A stretch of 64,000 nt of DNA from Alisma plantago-aquatica (Eukaryota > Streptophyta > Magnoliopsida > Alismatales > Alismataceae): NCBI GenBank assembly GCA_963693085.1, contig OY856410.1, positions 1,389,979,863 to 1,390,043,862 of the forward strand, written 5' to 3'. The translations under genes and the position numbers were made by a program. The notes under the pieces were generated by a model that made no database searches, had not been told where the DNA came from, and worked only from the letters and a program-made list of their open reading frames with translations. Positions 11,470-24,242 of the stretch are shown piece by piece (position 1 is the stretch's first letter; each line of letters starts with the position of its first letter).

Positions 11470-11955
11470 TTAGATTAATCTCAAAATCAATCTCTCAGGG
11501 CAGAGGTACCCCTGGAAGTTCCTCAGGAAACACATCTTCAAACTCCCTTTCAGCAGGTACACTGCATGCCTCACCTTTTCAGCTTCAGGAATATTGAGAA
11601 TTTTGAAAGCCTTCTCCAACTCAGTCAACCATAAATCTACATCTGTTGGGTCAGCTGTACCAGCATACTCTGTGGCTCCTACCCGATGAAGCCTCTCAAA
11701 AGTCTTGCCAGCTCCCTGTCCCTCATTATGGAATGGTGCCCTAGGTGCATGTGGTGGCATCCTATCTGTCATGTGCATCATAACTGCCATGAACGGCCCA
11801 AACAGAGCGTTGAAAGCTAGATTCTCTATCATGGCTAGGTCAAACTGGGGATGTTCAGGTACATGTTCCTCCCTAGTCTGGTCCCTTGCACCTCTTCCTG
11901 GTGCAACAACACTACTCTCAGCAGCGTGTTCTTCGTGTGATCCAGACATCTTCAA
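11470..11955 (-). pseudogene. Z gag N-terminal part fused to RT leader
   Basis: The ATG at 11955 lies about 110 bp downstream of the PBS. The first 137 or so residues contain the retrotransposon-gag signature (ADPTDVDLWLTELEKAFKIL followed by PEAEKVRHAVYLLKG). After that the sequence jumps directly to the leader of RT ([12 protein letters not shown] in this frame). The rest of gag, the CCHC knuckle and the aspartic protease are missing, so an internal deletion of several hundred codons joined gag to RT out of frame. Confidence 0.8.
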
Positions 11956-12064
11956 GTTCTTCTTCTCCTCCTATATGAGCATAAGACACTATCATATTAC
12001 TGGATGACACTAGAACAGACTCAACAACCTTAATCCTATGTCTCTGTAGACTCAACAAACTAGA

Positions 12065-12076
12065 GCTCTGATACCA
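12065..12076 (-). other. primer-binding site of element Z
   Basis: The reverse complement is TGGTATCAGAGC, a perfect match to the 3' end complement of plant initiator tRNA-Met. It lies six bases inside the 5' LTR. Confidence 0.9.
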
Positions 12077-12082
12077 CTAAAT

Positions 12083-14258
12083 TGTGGTGAAACGAATCGC
12101 AAAAACATGATTTACTTAAGAGGAAGCGTTTGTTAGCAGCGGATTACTGAAAATCACTACAAATTAAAACCATTTTCAAAGAGATCCATACACTAGAAAA
12201 CTCTTTCAAAAACAACCAAAGTAATTTAATTACATTCTGGTTCACAAGCCATGTACTGTACCATCTATTCTCGAGGATTACAAGCATCAACTACCCTATT
12301 AAAACTGTACACAGGCAGCATAAGAACCTCAAGGCATCAAGACAAAATCTCAGATCTATTCATTAAACTAACTAATGACTCCGAGGACCTGAGAGTACAG
12401 AGACGACACATAGGACTCTATATACAAGACATAACAGCCAATGTCTCCACTTTAGAATTCACTGATGTCCCTGCTGCAGCTGTTGCTGCTCTTCCCTTGT
12501 TGTAGGGTTTTTGCCTCTTCCTCCGGGTCTACCTAAAAAGTTGGATCTCACAGGGGTGAGACAATTTGAAATTTCCCAAGGAGAGATATAACTCTCCTCC
12601 AGAAATATTATTATTGCAATTTATTTAGAATAAACTGAGCAGAGGAATCATATATATTTGATAGCAATTAAATTAATGTCTAAACATGTTAGAACAATAT
12701 TCTTATTCAAGGCATTTCAACTATAACTTAATAAAGCAGCATGTCACTTATCCAATATGGAATATGAAGAACATGTATAACTTTTATCTAATATACTAAG
12801 CAAGATAACATCAACCAATGATTCTCGTATTTCAACCTTAACCAAATACGCTATCTGGCTAATTACAATTTACAATCAAACTTAATGCCCTGAAGAGATG
12901 AAGTATACCATTCATGCTCTAACCGACCATGATTACGTTTAAGCATCGGTACCACACAAGGTCAATGGAAGCTCCAGACTCTAAGACCTCAACCTTCTTG
13001 GTCAGTATGAGATTACATTGCAGAGACATCACGTGTCAAACTGCAATTAGCTTGCCAGGGTATAGTGGCATCTTCGCTATAGAGTTATAGCCTGCAACAT
13101 ATACTCTCTTCAAGGTTATGGCCCGTAGCCAATGCCTGGTATAATATCATGGAGTCATGGCCCGTAGCCATACTCATACTGGGGTATGGTCCGTAACCAA
13201 TCATGTGCATAGGATATAGCCCGTAGCCATTCCAATGGGGCATAAGGATATAATTGCCCAATTACCCCCACATATTCAAAAATATGTGCTCTGCGTAAAA
13301 CTCGTTTCACCATTCAGTAAATTTTGACGTTGATGGCTCTATGGTCAGGGCAACTACCTTATATGATATCACTTGATTAATTAAGTGTGTTACCATATTC
13401 TTTTAGCATCAACAAGTTCTCAAACATCAATTATTTTAACAATTGCTCCAAAGAATGTGTAATACTTTCATCAAGTACAGTTCAAATCTTTAATAAAGCA
13501 TTGGGATCTCAATCCCTCATCTCATCGGGAGCATTCTCATCCTTTCACAAACTCATCATCATCATTATAATAAAATGGGTATTCAAACCCTCTGTTCATC
13601 AAAGAACATTTGTTACCACTTATCAGGTAATTAAAACACCTTCAGGTTATCTGACCAAGGTAACATGATACTTGCTACACAAGCATCTCACATGGCTCTC
13701 AAGGCCCATTTCATCTCTTGTTACCTCTGACTAGGCAACAAAGTATGTTATGGCTCACAAGGCCCATTAACAATAATAAATGCAACATCATAGCTCATAC
13801 CTGGCTATGCTCATCATCTCATGATACCTACATGGTTAGAACACATGGTGATAATTATATCAATTTCATAATAGCATCATGTTATACAAGGGTAACACCA
13901 CTAATCCTTCCTCAGGGTTAGGATTTCCCATTTCATGTCAATCAAGGATTACTCAACCCATTATCCATCATTAGAGCTATGTTTAATCATCTCATTGGCC
14001 AAAATTAGGGTTTCGTGTACCATAACCCAAAATTAGGGTTTCTCATACCTTTACCATGTATTAGGGTTAGGACTTCAAACTAGGGTTTCATATAGTAACA
14101 CACAACATCACCCTAGATTAGGATTTCATATCACATTACATCACCCTATATTAGGGCTTCACATTACATTACCTTGTATTAGGGATTCTCATTACATCAT
14201 TACCTTGAATTAAGATTTCATATAACATTTTCCCAAAAATTGTGTTTCATGTAGCTTT
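12083..14258 (-). repeat. 5' LTR of element Z, inner part
   Basis: It matches 3865-6013 of the 3' LTR and stops at GTAGCTTT, where element A begins. The remainder of this LTR is 38459-41010. The bases GCTTT (14254-14258) and ACTTT (38459-38463) are the A target duplication with one substitution. Confidence 0.9.
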
Positions 14259-15096
14259 TGTTTGGTTTTAGGGGAGGCAGAGAAGCACCAAAAACAAAAT
14301 TTTTCTCCCAAAACCCAGAACAAAAGGAATCGCGTCAACGTCTATATAATAGGAAAGATGGTTTGTGGATGCATACCTTGTCCCGAGGCTTGCTCGACGA
14401 CAGTACCTCGCGCCTTGTGCGGTCTTCACCTCCGGTCTTAGACGGTGTCTGTGCAGCTCATGGTCGCACCGGGACTGAAGACTCCTGGTCTCACCGGGAC
14501 TGTCGGGATTGACAGTTGTCCTCCGAGTGACAGAGGTCTCCCGCCTCTACAGTCGTCCACACGGACTGCCTGGAACTCCGATCTCCTTGTCGCATAAGGA
14601 ATCGGAAGGAGTCACACCCTCCTGTTGGCGTACTAGTCGCCAACACACTCTCCTGCCACCAGTCACTTTCTGCAGTTGTCCTTCCCTTGATGTGCCTCCC
14701 TTATCGGGTAGCACTTGCTCGGGCTCTCTCGGTTACCAAAACCAGAGAGAACGACAACTTTGCAGAGCAACTAGTTTGCACTGAGTTTTACTTTGAGAAG
14801 CCCCCAATACCGCTATATATATAGGAGGGTCATGGGACAGGGTTCTCTATTCCGGGCAATGCAGGACTAAAGTAGGGGTAGAAGGGTTCGAGATTTTCCA
14901 CAAAAAATAACCAACTGCGCAACCTGAACCGATCATTTCACCACTGAAACGGTCAGTTGGGGACCTGAGTCGGTCGGTTGACACCTCAACCGATCGATTG
15001 GGACCCATGAGCCAATCAGTTCACTTGTGAACCGGTCAGTTCATGGTCTTGATCAGTTCGCGATCGACTTTTCTTCTTTTGTTTCTAATTGGTATC
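14259..15096 (-). repeat. 3' LTR of element A, left fragment
   Basis: It matches 36237-37074 of the other LTR. It is cut at GGTATC, the site where B inserted, and resumes at 24243. A CTATATATATAG box (about 14813-14823) is the TATA equivalent on the minus strand, and an ACCGATCGGT-type inverted-repeat cluster lies at about 14925-15065. Confidence 0.9.
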
Positions 15097-17363
15097 TGTT
15101 GGGTTTTAGGGGAGGTAGAGAAGGCAGCAGAAACAAAAATTTTCTCCCCAAAACCCGGAACAAGGAAACGCGTCAACGTCTATACAATAAGAAAGGATGG
15201 ATTGTGGAATCATACCTTATCTCGAGGCTTGCTCGGCGACAATACCTCGCGCCTTATGCGGTCTTCACCTCCAGTCTTGGACGGTGTCTGTGAAGCTCCT
15301 GGTCGCACCGGGACTGACGACTCCTGGTCTCACCGGATTGTCAGGATTAACAGCTGTCCTCCGAGCGGCAGAAACCTCCCGCCTCTGAAGTAGTCCACAC
15401 GGACCACCTAGAACTCCAATCTCCTTGTCCCACAAGGAATTGGAAGGAGTCGCATCCTCCTATTGACGTACTAGTTGCCAACATACTCTCCTGCTGCCAG
15501 TTGCAACTGCAGTTGTCTTTCCCTTGCTGCACCTCCCTTTGCAGGTAGCACTTGCTCGGACTCTCTCTCGATTACCAAAACCAGAGAGAACGACAACTTT
15601 GCAGAGCAACTGGTTGTACTGAGTTGTTCTTTGAGAAGCCCCCAAAACCCCTATATATAGGAGGGTCATGGGACATGGTTCTCCATCCCGGGCAATGCGG
15701 GACTAAAAGCAGGAGTAGAAGGGTTTGAGATTTTCCACAAAAGCAACCAACTCGCAACCTGAACCGATCGTTTCACAACTGAAACGGTCAGTTGGTGACC
15801 TGAACCGATCGGTTCATAAGTGAACCGGTCGGTTAGGACACCTCAACCGGTCGGTTCACAAGTGAACCGGTCGGTTGGTGATCCTAGTCGGTTCCCGATT
15901 GACTTTCCTTCTTTTGTTTCTAATTGGTATCAAATACCAATCCTATTTCCCAATCAAATTGGGCAATTGAAACGAAAGGAAAATTCTCACCAATCCTACT
16001 TTCCCAACTTGCTCAGTTGCACCAGTTAAATCGATCATTTCAACACTTGAAGAAATCAGTTCACCCTAATCTTGAGCCGATCGGTTCAACACTTGAGCCG
16101 ATCGGTTCAACACTTGAGCCGACCGGTTCACCAAGCTCAACCGACTGGTTCATCACATGAACCGATCGGTTGGGAGTGCAGATTGTGCAGAATCAGTCAA
16201 TTGCGATTTCAATCAATCCGATACTCCAATCAATGTGTCCAACACCTTGAACAATATGATATTGAGCTATCAATTGATTGAGTGTTTAATTGAACTACTA
16301 AACTCCTTTAGTAATCAATCTAAACATTGCTTGTGGACAAAACTCCTCTTCCAGGTTAAATCCTATGTGTGTGACCCTGCAGGTCCATTTCACGTTGGCA
16401 GTGAGAGTCCATAACATTTATGACTTCACAAGCAAAGAGCGGTTCCTAGTCACACATCAGTGCTACCCAAGTGAAAGTAGGAAGTTGGAGAACAACTTTC
16501 AATCCTACAATTCGTGAATGGTGTTACAATGAATATATAATTCCTTTGTCACTGATATCTTGAATGAACTCGAGGCATGGAACAATCATCCTGTCAACGT
16601 TCATTCACTTTCTTGATCTCAGAGTAGATTGGAAGAGATATGTATGACATCAATATCACATACTGATTCACACATGCGTGCGCACGCCTATTTCAATCCT
16701 ACTCATCAAGTGGCCTTGGATATCAAACTCCCTCTGGAGGGACAAATCCCATATCTATCACTCACCCCTCAAAAGCCCCATGTGTCAAGGCCACCCAATC
16801 ATCACCTTTATAACAACCCATGTTTCAGGACTGCGTTTGATGATGTCAAAGTGTACCCAACGACATGTGTTGAGTGTAGTGATTTCAGATCAAAGAATCA
16901 CACTCACCACCATCAGTGTGAGTACTGACTGTGACTACCATGTCATGGTTCCATGTGTCAAACTCACGGTGGGTCTGTCCGGTACACTTTTTCTCTAACA
17001 AGTACCGATGTGTTTGGTTTGATATCTCTATATCATGACTAATGAGATTCTGTCATCAACCAACACCACAATCTAGTATTGTGTGTCATAGCTGTCTATC
17101 TACCTTCCACAATGACATCCGACTAGGGACATAACAAGAATGTACAAACTCTTAGCATTCATTTGATCTCATCGTTCAGGTCCTGAACCTGAAGGCATAC
17201 GTCATTGAGTACTGTCATTCTCTAGAAATTCAATCTGTTCTATCACTATCTCATATGACAGAACCAGAAAGAATTGGAAGATTGCCTTTGATGTTTATCA
17301 AATCAATCTTAATGTATCCCACAAATCATCTCATGATTGGCTCTCAGGGCATGCATACCAACA
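15097..17363 (-). repeat. 3' LTR of element B
   Basis: Full-length LTR, TG...CA. Two inverted-repeat clusters lie at about 15755-15905 and 16025-16175, with a minus-strand TATA box at 15651-15660. Plus-strand ORFs here (15027-15393, 15820-16281, 16629-16998) recur in all four LTR copies of A and B and are not genes. Confidence 0.92.
15755..16175. repeat. clusters of AACCGATCGGTT-like palindromes (B left LTR)
   Basis: Palindromic or near-palindromic 12-14-mers such as GAACCGATCGGTTC, AACCGGTCGGTT and GAACCGGTCGGTT are repeated every 15-25 bp in two clusters separated by about 120 bp. Equivalent clusters are at 14925-15065, 22630-22800, 22920-23050, 24330-24465, 36895-37045 and 37160-37300. 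In element sense they lie upstream of the TATA box, in U3. Confidence 0.85.
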
Positions 17364-20300
17364 GACTCCCATTTGCACTGTGAGCCAATCACCCTTGAAT
17401 CATATTCAGAGTGATCTTCAAACATGTCCCACATGTTACTGTGCTCTAGTGCCAACATAGTGAGTAATGGCAACACCTTGCCAAAGTCTGTATAAATTGC
17501 ATGTCTCACATCTCTTCGCTGTACGCCACACGTATGAGATGGAGTTGCCGTAATATGCGATCTAGTATTCCTTTGCTAACCTTTAGCCACATTGCATGAT
17601 CAAGGATTCCAGACTTGTCATCAATGAGCGGAATATCTATAAGTTCATCTCATGAACTTCCAGATCCATACAGTATCCACTGTTGTTCTCTAACACATAG
17701 ATACTCGACATATCCTTTTAAATGGTTTTATTGGAACACTTCCAATTATCAACAAACTTTCACTATTATATATATCCTATATATATCTTGCGATTAATTT
17801 TCTGTCCTTTCGGAAGTTTGCATCAATGTAACTCTTTACATTGAACTCTTCCTTATCTCCATAGAACTAGTACATCTCAAGTACTTATCAAGTTCTCATG
17901 GTATTCCAGTAACCCTTATTGGAATCAGACAGACATCCACTCGTCATGTCTCACATACGAGTTATCAGGATGAGCATATCAAATTTCCATATCCTACATA
18001 CAAGATGATGAATGCATTTTGTTCTTGCCATGTCGATACATGCAAGATAATGGGATGATTACATACATGATAGATCCATATCTACTCTTAGTGTTCCCAT
18101 TCTTCATAAGAATTGGACACTTGGCCTTGGGATACTAACTCCATGTAACATGGACAAGTTTTCTCCCACTAAATCTGTGCATATTGAACCCTTCAGTGCA
18201 GATTGCCAATGTATGCTTTCTCTTTTCAGGTCAAGAGGTTTTCGAGAACTATCTCTATAGATCTCTATTCCTATCACATAGGAAACATCTCTATCTTCCT
18301 TAAAGATAATTTCCACTTTTGGATTTCCATTCTAGAACATTTCCATTTCACATCAACATGTGGAATGTGAACACGCTCCCACTAAATCACAAACCCCTTC
18401 TTTATTATTGACATATCAGTCAAAACCTTTGACTATATTATCAAAGTAAAGATCCAATTCTGAGTTTCTTGTATTCAATCAATCACATTGATTAGTCCAT
18501 TGTAACTTATAGACTTCATTTGCATTAGTGGATTCATAAACCTTATAGGTTGTGTCACATACACATCCTTGTTTTATTCCTCATAGGAATGTGGTTTTAG
18601 TATCCATATGCCAAATGTCTTAGTCATTAAGTTGCAATCAACAAGCATCATCCTTCTCAAGATGTTATCCATGTGTCTTAGAACTTAAGACTCAGTTGCA
18701 CTTATGGATTTCATCCAACAAGTGCTACCATCAAGGTCATACCTTATGGTTCACATGGATGTCATTTAGGATGTAATGGTCATAAACCATAACTCAAAAT
18801 TCGGTTCCTCATATTCATCTAGATAGTTGACTCATCACATGAACAACTCATCAAATAGATAATTGAGGTGTATCTGTCAAGGATATAAGAACTCACAACT
18901 CCTTGTGATTCTCAATGTCCTTTATTAGCGAAGTGTATTCTTTATTTAAGAAGAATTTAGTTATTTGATAATCATCCTCTAACTCCTTAGAGTATGACTC
19001 TTTAGTGATTTAGACATCACCATGCCTTAATCATGAGTTCACTATGATACATTATCATAATCACTCATAAGGATCTCAAACATTTGGTCCAAGTATTTCA
19101 TTCATTGATCTCATTAAGAATTAACACTTTACCAAATTTGCACTTCATCTATGATAATCTTGAACACTTCAAGATGTTCATATTGGTATTTCTTAAAACA
19201 CCTTTTGAAGTATTAGCATTTACTCCAATAGGTATGCAAATACATCACATGTATTATACCTAATTGGATAATCATTCTCCCACTACCATTAGTGAAGATT
19301 GATTAATCATGTACAAGAGATTCATGTCTCTTACTGGTTCTCTAACCAAAAGAGTCTAGATTTATCCATCACATGGAAACTAGAAATGAATTTCTTATGA
19401 TTGATGCTAATTTGACGTTAGAGTTATCTATAACTTTTAGGTATCATTTTATCTTATACATACCATGTATTCACAAGATAAACAAGGCATTGCCACAAAG
19501 ATCATATATTTAAGATTGAAACATCAACTTCATTAATTGCCATCATTGTCATACAATATGCAAAAATAAAGTGTTTCTATCTATTGGCAATATATGAAAT
19601 AGAAGTTCTCAACTCTATTTTGTGCCCTTTAGGCTGAAATAAACTGAAAGATACTCCTATCTATGGCAGCAACACTTGCTCCAATGATGGGTACTCCTTT
19701 CTTGGTCCTTTCACAAAGGCTATCACTTCTTTGCAGATCTTGCATATCATATATGATAGATCCATATCTTGGTATCATATACCTCAGATAAAGAAGCGGT
19801 TCATTTCATGATACCTTAGGTGGAGATCTCCATCCCCTCCTTCATCTTCTTTTGTTCTTCCAGATAAAGAGGAAAATTCCCTCATACACCCTTTCCCCAT
19901 GTGCCTTGAGGCTGAAGACGGCTTGGATTGCTGGCTAGCATCAGAACACTTCTTTGCTTTACCCTTGTCCTTGCCCTTAAGAATTACCTTTTCTTTGATC
20001 ACATCAAATATTATGGTTTGTCTTTCTTCATCTTTGCCTCTACTATCCTCAACATGTCCAACAACTCTGTCAATGCTTGTCAAAGTTGTTCATGTTGTAG
20101 CTTATCATGAATTGTATGATTCTTGCAATATTTGTAGTATCACACCAATAGACAACTCTTGACTCAGAGGGAATCCTTCTTAGTCAGGTTTTCCACATAC
20201 CCAATCATATTGAGTGTGTGAATACCTTACTGGATCTCCTTCTGTCATGACATACTAGGACAGTGTCTTAGAGACATCATATGTCTCATGTTGTCTCTGC

Positions 20301-20530
20301 AACTCATAGTTCAGAGAACACAACATCAAGCACTCCTCATCAATGTCTTCCTCGGTATGCTTCCATAAGCGTACTTTCATCCGTTGATATGGTGGGATCG
20401 AGTTCATGTGGTTCTGGTATAACTAGGACTTGGAGCTTTCGCTTTTTGAGAACATTTCTCATCATCCTAACCAGTCATGGAATTATTCCCATTTAATTTG
20501 TTGGTCTCAAAGACTGATCGCAAATAAAGT
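17364..20530 (-). pseudogene. B pol polyprotein, heavily decayed
   Basis: This segment aligns along its length with 25664-28994 of A, but no long frame survives. Recognisable pieces include the RNase H tail (about 17480-17600), an RT part (18104-18316) with YVIGIEIYRDSS and MLHGVS, and the region before the protease with a Lys-rich stretch (19784-20083). The gag part (about 20300-20530) is as short as in A. Many indels and stops are present; the decay is far worse than in A. Confidence 0.75.
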
Positions 20531-21958
20531 GATTTGTTGATTAACCATTTATTTTAACAAAAGGAAATATATGCAATTTTAGTCCAAAACTCTTTTGACT
20601 AATTTGATTGAATGGAAAAGTTGACGATATAATTAGGCCTTTAATAAATTATTGCTCCCACTATTTTAGTTCAAATTGATAGCCCTCACCATCAATTCGG
20701 AAGATTGCAGCGTACAACCTTCTAGTGGGCAAGATCATGAAATCCCCTAAGCCATGGACCAGCTAGGGTTGTCACCCATAACATAGATCTTTCAGGTAGG
20801 CAACTCTTGCCACTGCATCATATGCAACTCTTGAGAAGATGTCATATGCAACCCCTTGCCATGATCATCTCCATGCCTCAAGGTGCTAGATCCTATCTAG
20901 GTCACCTTGTTAAGTCCGACCCAAAGACAACATGATGAATATGCACCCTGCTTGGGCAGACCCACACATTCATCCTTCACGCTTCCACGAGATAGACGGT
21001 GCACCACGCTTGGGCGTGCCCACACTTGGTCGATTAAGCTTTTCACGTGTGTCGCATTTGGAAGGCATCTAAAACTTAATATTTAATGAGGGATTTGGTT
21101 TATATATGCATATACATATCCAATCACCACAATACATAGTACGTATATCCCACTGAAAACAGGAAAAACAATAAAAGCGATGATTATGGCTATCCTAATG
21201 TGATTCCTCGAGCCAAGAGGAATCACGGTCATCTAGGTCTACATCACATGCAACCTGTACAAGATGAACTCTGTACTTTGCCTTTGGAGTAGATTAACTC
21301 ATCACATGAATGACTGCTCATCATGGCTCGGTCGTCTGCGTGCCACCAGCCGATCAGTTGGCTCCTCCAACTGATCGGTTCACCTGGTCATCATGCATCT
21401 CGTCATGGCCGCCACCCGCTCGTCTCTCTCCTCAAACCGGTTATCAACTGATTGGCTCACTCCTTGAACCGATCGTATAGAACGTCAACCGATCGGTTCA
21501 CACCTTGAACTGATTGTCTCAGCTGTCGTCAGATGTCCGCCATTCTTCGACATAACAGAAAATAAAAAATCTATCCTATTTTACATTGCAAAAAGGAGAA
21601 ACCCTGAGTTACATTCGGGGGGAGCAAAGGTAGGAAAGAATCTCGAATTATTTCGAGTTACATCAAGAATAGGAGAAGGAAGATCGGTGCGTAGACCGAG
21701 ATGCAAGCAACCGCAAACAACCATACACAGATAGGGTTTATTGGCCATAACCACGCTATACATCCACCACAAAACTCGTTTAAGGGCGGCGCGTATCGAG
21801 TGCATTAATAATACATATCATATATGTAAATTGGGATTTGTAGATTTAGGATTGGACATGCATAAAGCCAATTTTATTCGCATCGTATGCAATAAATAAA
21901 GGCAACAAACCAAAATCGATCATATCAATAATCCCTAAAGTATAGAGCAGTTGACATG
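20531..21958 (-). other. B 5' leader
   Basis: Non-coding region between the PBS and gag, matching 29040-29944 plus 35809-36223 of A. It includes a cluster of CCGATC(A/G)GTT inverted repeats at about 21345-21525, a copy of the LTR motif in the leader, and no open frame of interest. Confidence 0.7.
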
Positions 21959-21970
21959 GCTCTAATACCA
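21959..21970 (-). other. primer-binding site of element B
   Basis: The reverse complement TGGTATTAGAGC differs by one transition from the initiator tRNA-Met complement TGGTATCAGAGC. It lies one base inside the 5' LTR. Confidence 0.8.
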
Positions 21971-21971
21971 C

Positions 21972-24237
21972 TGTTGGGTTTTAGGGCAGGTAGAGAAGGC
22001 AGCGGAAACAAAAATTTTCTCCCCAAAACCTGGAACAAGGAAATGCGTCAACGTCTATACAATAGGAAAGGATGGTTTGTGGAAATATACCTTGTCCCGA
22101 GGCTTGCTCGGCAACAATACCTCACGCCTTGCACGGTCTTCACCTCCGGTCTTGGACAGAGTCTATGCAGCTCCTGGTCGCACCGGGACTGACAACTCCT
22201 TGTCTCACCGGACTGTCGCGATTGACAACTATCCTCCGAGTGCCAGAAACCTCCCGCCTCTGAAGTAGTCCACATGGACCATCTGGAACTCCAATATCCT
22301 TGTCCCACAAGGAATTGGAAGGATTCACACCCTCCTGTTGATGTACTAGTCGCCAACACACTCTCATGCTGCCAGTTGCAACTGCAGTTGTCTTTCCCTT
22401 GTTGCACCTCCCTTTGCGGGTAGCACTTGCTCGGGCTCTCTCTCGGTTACCAAAACTAGAGAGAACGAGAACTTTGCATAGCAACTGGTTACACTGAGTT
22501 GTTCTCTGAGAAGCCCCCAAAACCTCTATATATAGGAGGGTCATGGAGCAGGGTTCTCCATCCCGGGCAATGTGGGACTAAAAGAAAGAGTAGAAGCGTT
22601 CGAGATTTTCCATAAAAGCAACCAACTCGCAACCTGAACCGATCGTTTCACAACTGAAATGGTCGGTTGGGGACCTGAACCGGTCGGTTCACAAGTGAAC
22701 CAGTCAGTTCACAAGTTAACCAGTCGGTTGGGACACCTCAACCGGTCGGTTCACAAGTGAACCGGTCGGTTGGTGATCCTGGTCGGTTCCCGATTGACTT
22801 TCCTTCTTTTGTTTCTAATTGGTATCGAATACCAATCCTATTTCCCAATCAAATTGGGCAATTGAAAAGAAAGGAAAATTCTCACCAATCCTACTTTCCC
22901 AACTTGCTCAGTTGCACCAGTTAAATCGATCGTTTCAACACTTGAAGCAATCGGTTCACCCTGGTCTTGAGCCGATCGATTCAACACTTGAGCCGACCGG
23001 TTCACCAAGCTCAGCCGACCGGTTCATCACATGAACCGATCGGTTGGGAGTGCAGATTGTGTAGAATCAGTCAATTGCAATTTCAATCAATCCGATACTC
23101 CAATCAATGTGTCCAACACCTTGAACAATATGATATTGAACTATCAATTGATTGAGTGTTTAATTGAACTACTAAACTCCTTTAGTAATCAATCTAAACA
23201 TTGATTGTGGACAAAACTCCTCTTCCAGGTTAAATCCTATGTGTGTGACCCTGCAGGTCCATTTCATGTTGGCAGTGAGAGTCCATAACATTTACGACTT
23301 CACAAGCAAACAGCGGTGCCTAGTCACACATCAGTGCTACCTAAGTGACAGTAGAAAGTTGGAGAACAACTTTCAATCCTACAATCCGTGAATGGTGTTA
23401 CAGTGAATGTATAATTCCTTTGTCACTGATATCCTGAATGAACTCGAGGCATGGAACAGTCATCCTGTCAACGTTCATTCACTTTCTTGATCTCAGAGTA
23501 GATTGGAAGAGATATGTATGACATCAATATCACATATTGATTCACACATGCGTGTGCATGCCTATTTCAATCCTACTCATCAAGTGGCCTTGGATATCAA
23601 ACTCCCTCAGGAGGGACAAATCCCATATCTATCACTCACCCCTCAAAAACCCCATGTGTCAAAGCCACCCAATCATCACCTTTATAACAACCCATGTTTC
23701 AGGACTGCGTTTTATGATGTCAAAGTGTACCCAACGACATGTGTTGAGTGTAGTGATTTCAGGTCAAAGAATCACACTCACCACCATCACTGTGAGTACT
23801 GACTGTGACTACCATGTCATGGTTCCATGTGTCAAACTCACAGTGGGTCTGTCCGATACACTTGTTCTCTAACAAGTACCTATGTCTTTGGTTTGATATC
23901 TCTATATCATGACTAATGAGATTCTGTCATCAAGCAACACCACAATCTAGTCTTGTGTGTCATTGCTGTCTATCTACCTTCCACAATGACATCCGACTAG
24001 GGACATAACAAGAATGTACAAACTCTTAGCATCTGTATGATCTCATCGTTCATGTCCTGAACCTAAAGGCATACGTCATTGAGTACTGTCATTCTCTAGA
24101 CATTCAATCTGTTCTATCAGTATCTCATATGACTGAACCAGAAAGAATTGGAAGCTTGCCTTTGATGTTTATCAAATCAATCTTAATGTATCCCACCAAT
24201 CATCTCATGATTGGCTCTCAGGGCATACATACCAATA
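21972..24237 (-). repeat. 5' LTR of element B
   Basis: Full-length partner of 15097-17363. The minus-strand TATA box is CTATATATAG at 22526-22535. Palindrome clusters lie at 22630-22800 and 22920-23050, upstream of the promoter in element sense. Confidence 0.92.
22526..22535 (-). promoter_or_regulatory. predicted TATA box of element B LTR promoter
   Basis: CTATATATAG sits in a sequence context conserved in all LTRs of A and B (AAGCCCCCAA...CTATATATAG...GGAGGGTCATG). Its position, about 555 bp from the LTR inner end, would give a U3 of about 1.7 kb. Equivalent sites are 15651-15660, 14813-14823 and 36791-36802. Promoter activity is inferred, not shown. Confidence 0.55.
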
Positions 24238-24242
24238 GTATC

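Larger units (their letters stand above)
15097..24237 (-). mobile_element. Element B: copia of the same family as A, nested in the A LTR
   Basis: It is flanked by perfect GTATC duplications (15092-15096 and 24238-24242). The left LTR (15097-17363, 2267 bp) and right LTR (21972-24237, 2266 bp) are close in sequence. The last base pair of the right terminus is TA instead of CA. The internal region 17364-21971 is a strongly decayed copy of the A internal region. PBS and gag/pol order show minus orientation. B cannot encode a working polyprotein. Confidence 0.92.

Noticed and set aside
15755..16175. CRISPR-like repeat spacing of AACCGATCGGTT units
   Set aside because: Repeats are short, imperfect and palindromic with variable short spacers, inside a plant LTR. 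There is no array architecture or cas gene.
22140..22544. 134-codon minus-strand ORF and similar plus-strand ORFs at 15043-15393, 16629-16998, 23503-23872, 24924-25323, 36104-36490 and 37735-38133
   Set aside because: All lie inside the LTRs of A and B, recur in each copy at equivalent positions, and show no protein family. Frames stay open because of base composition.
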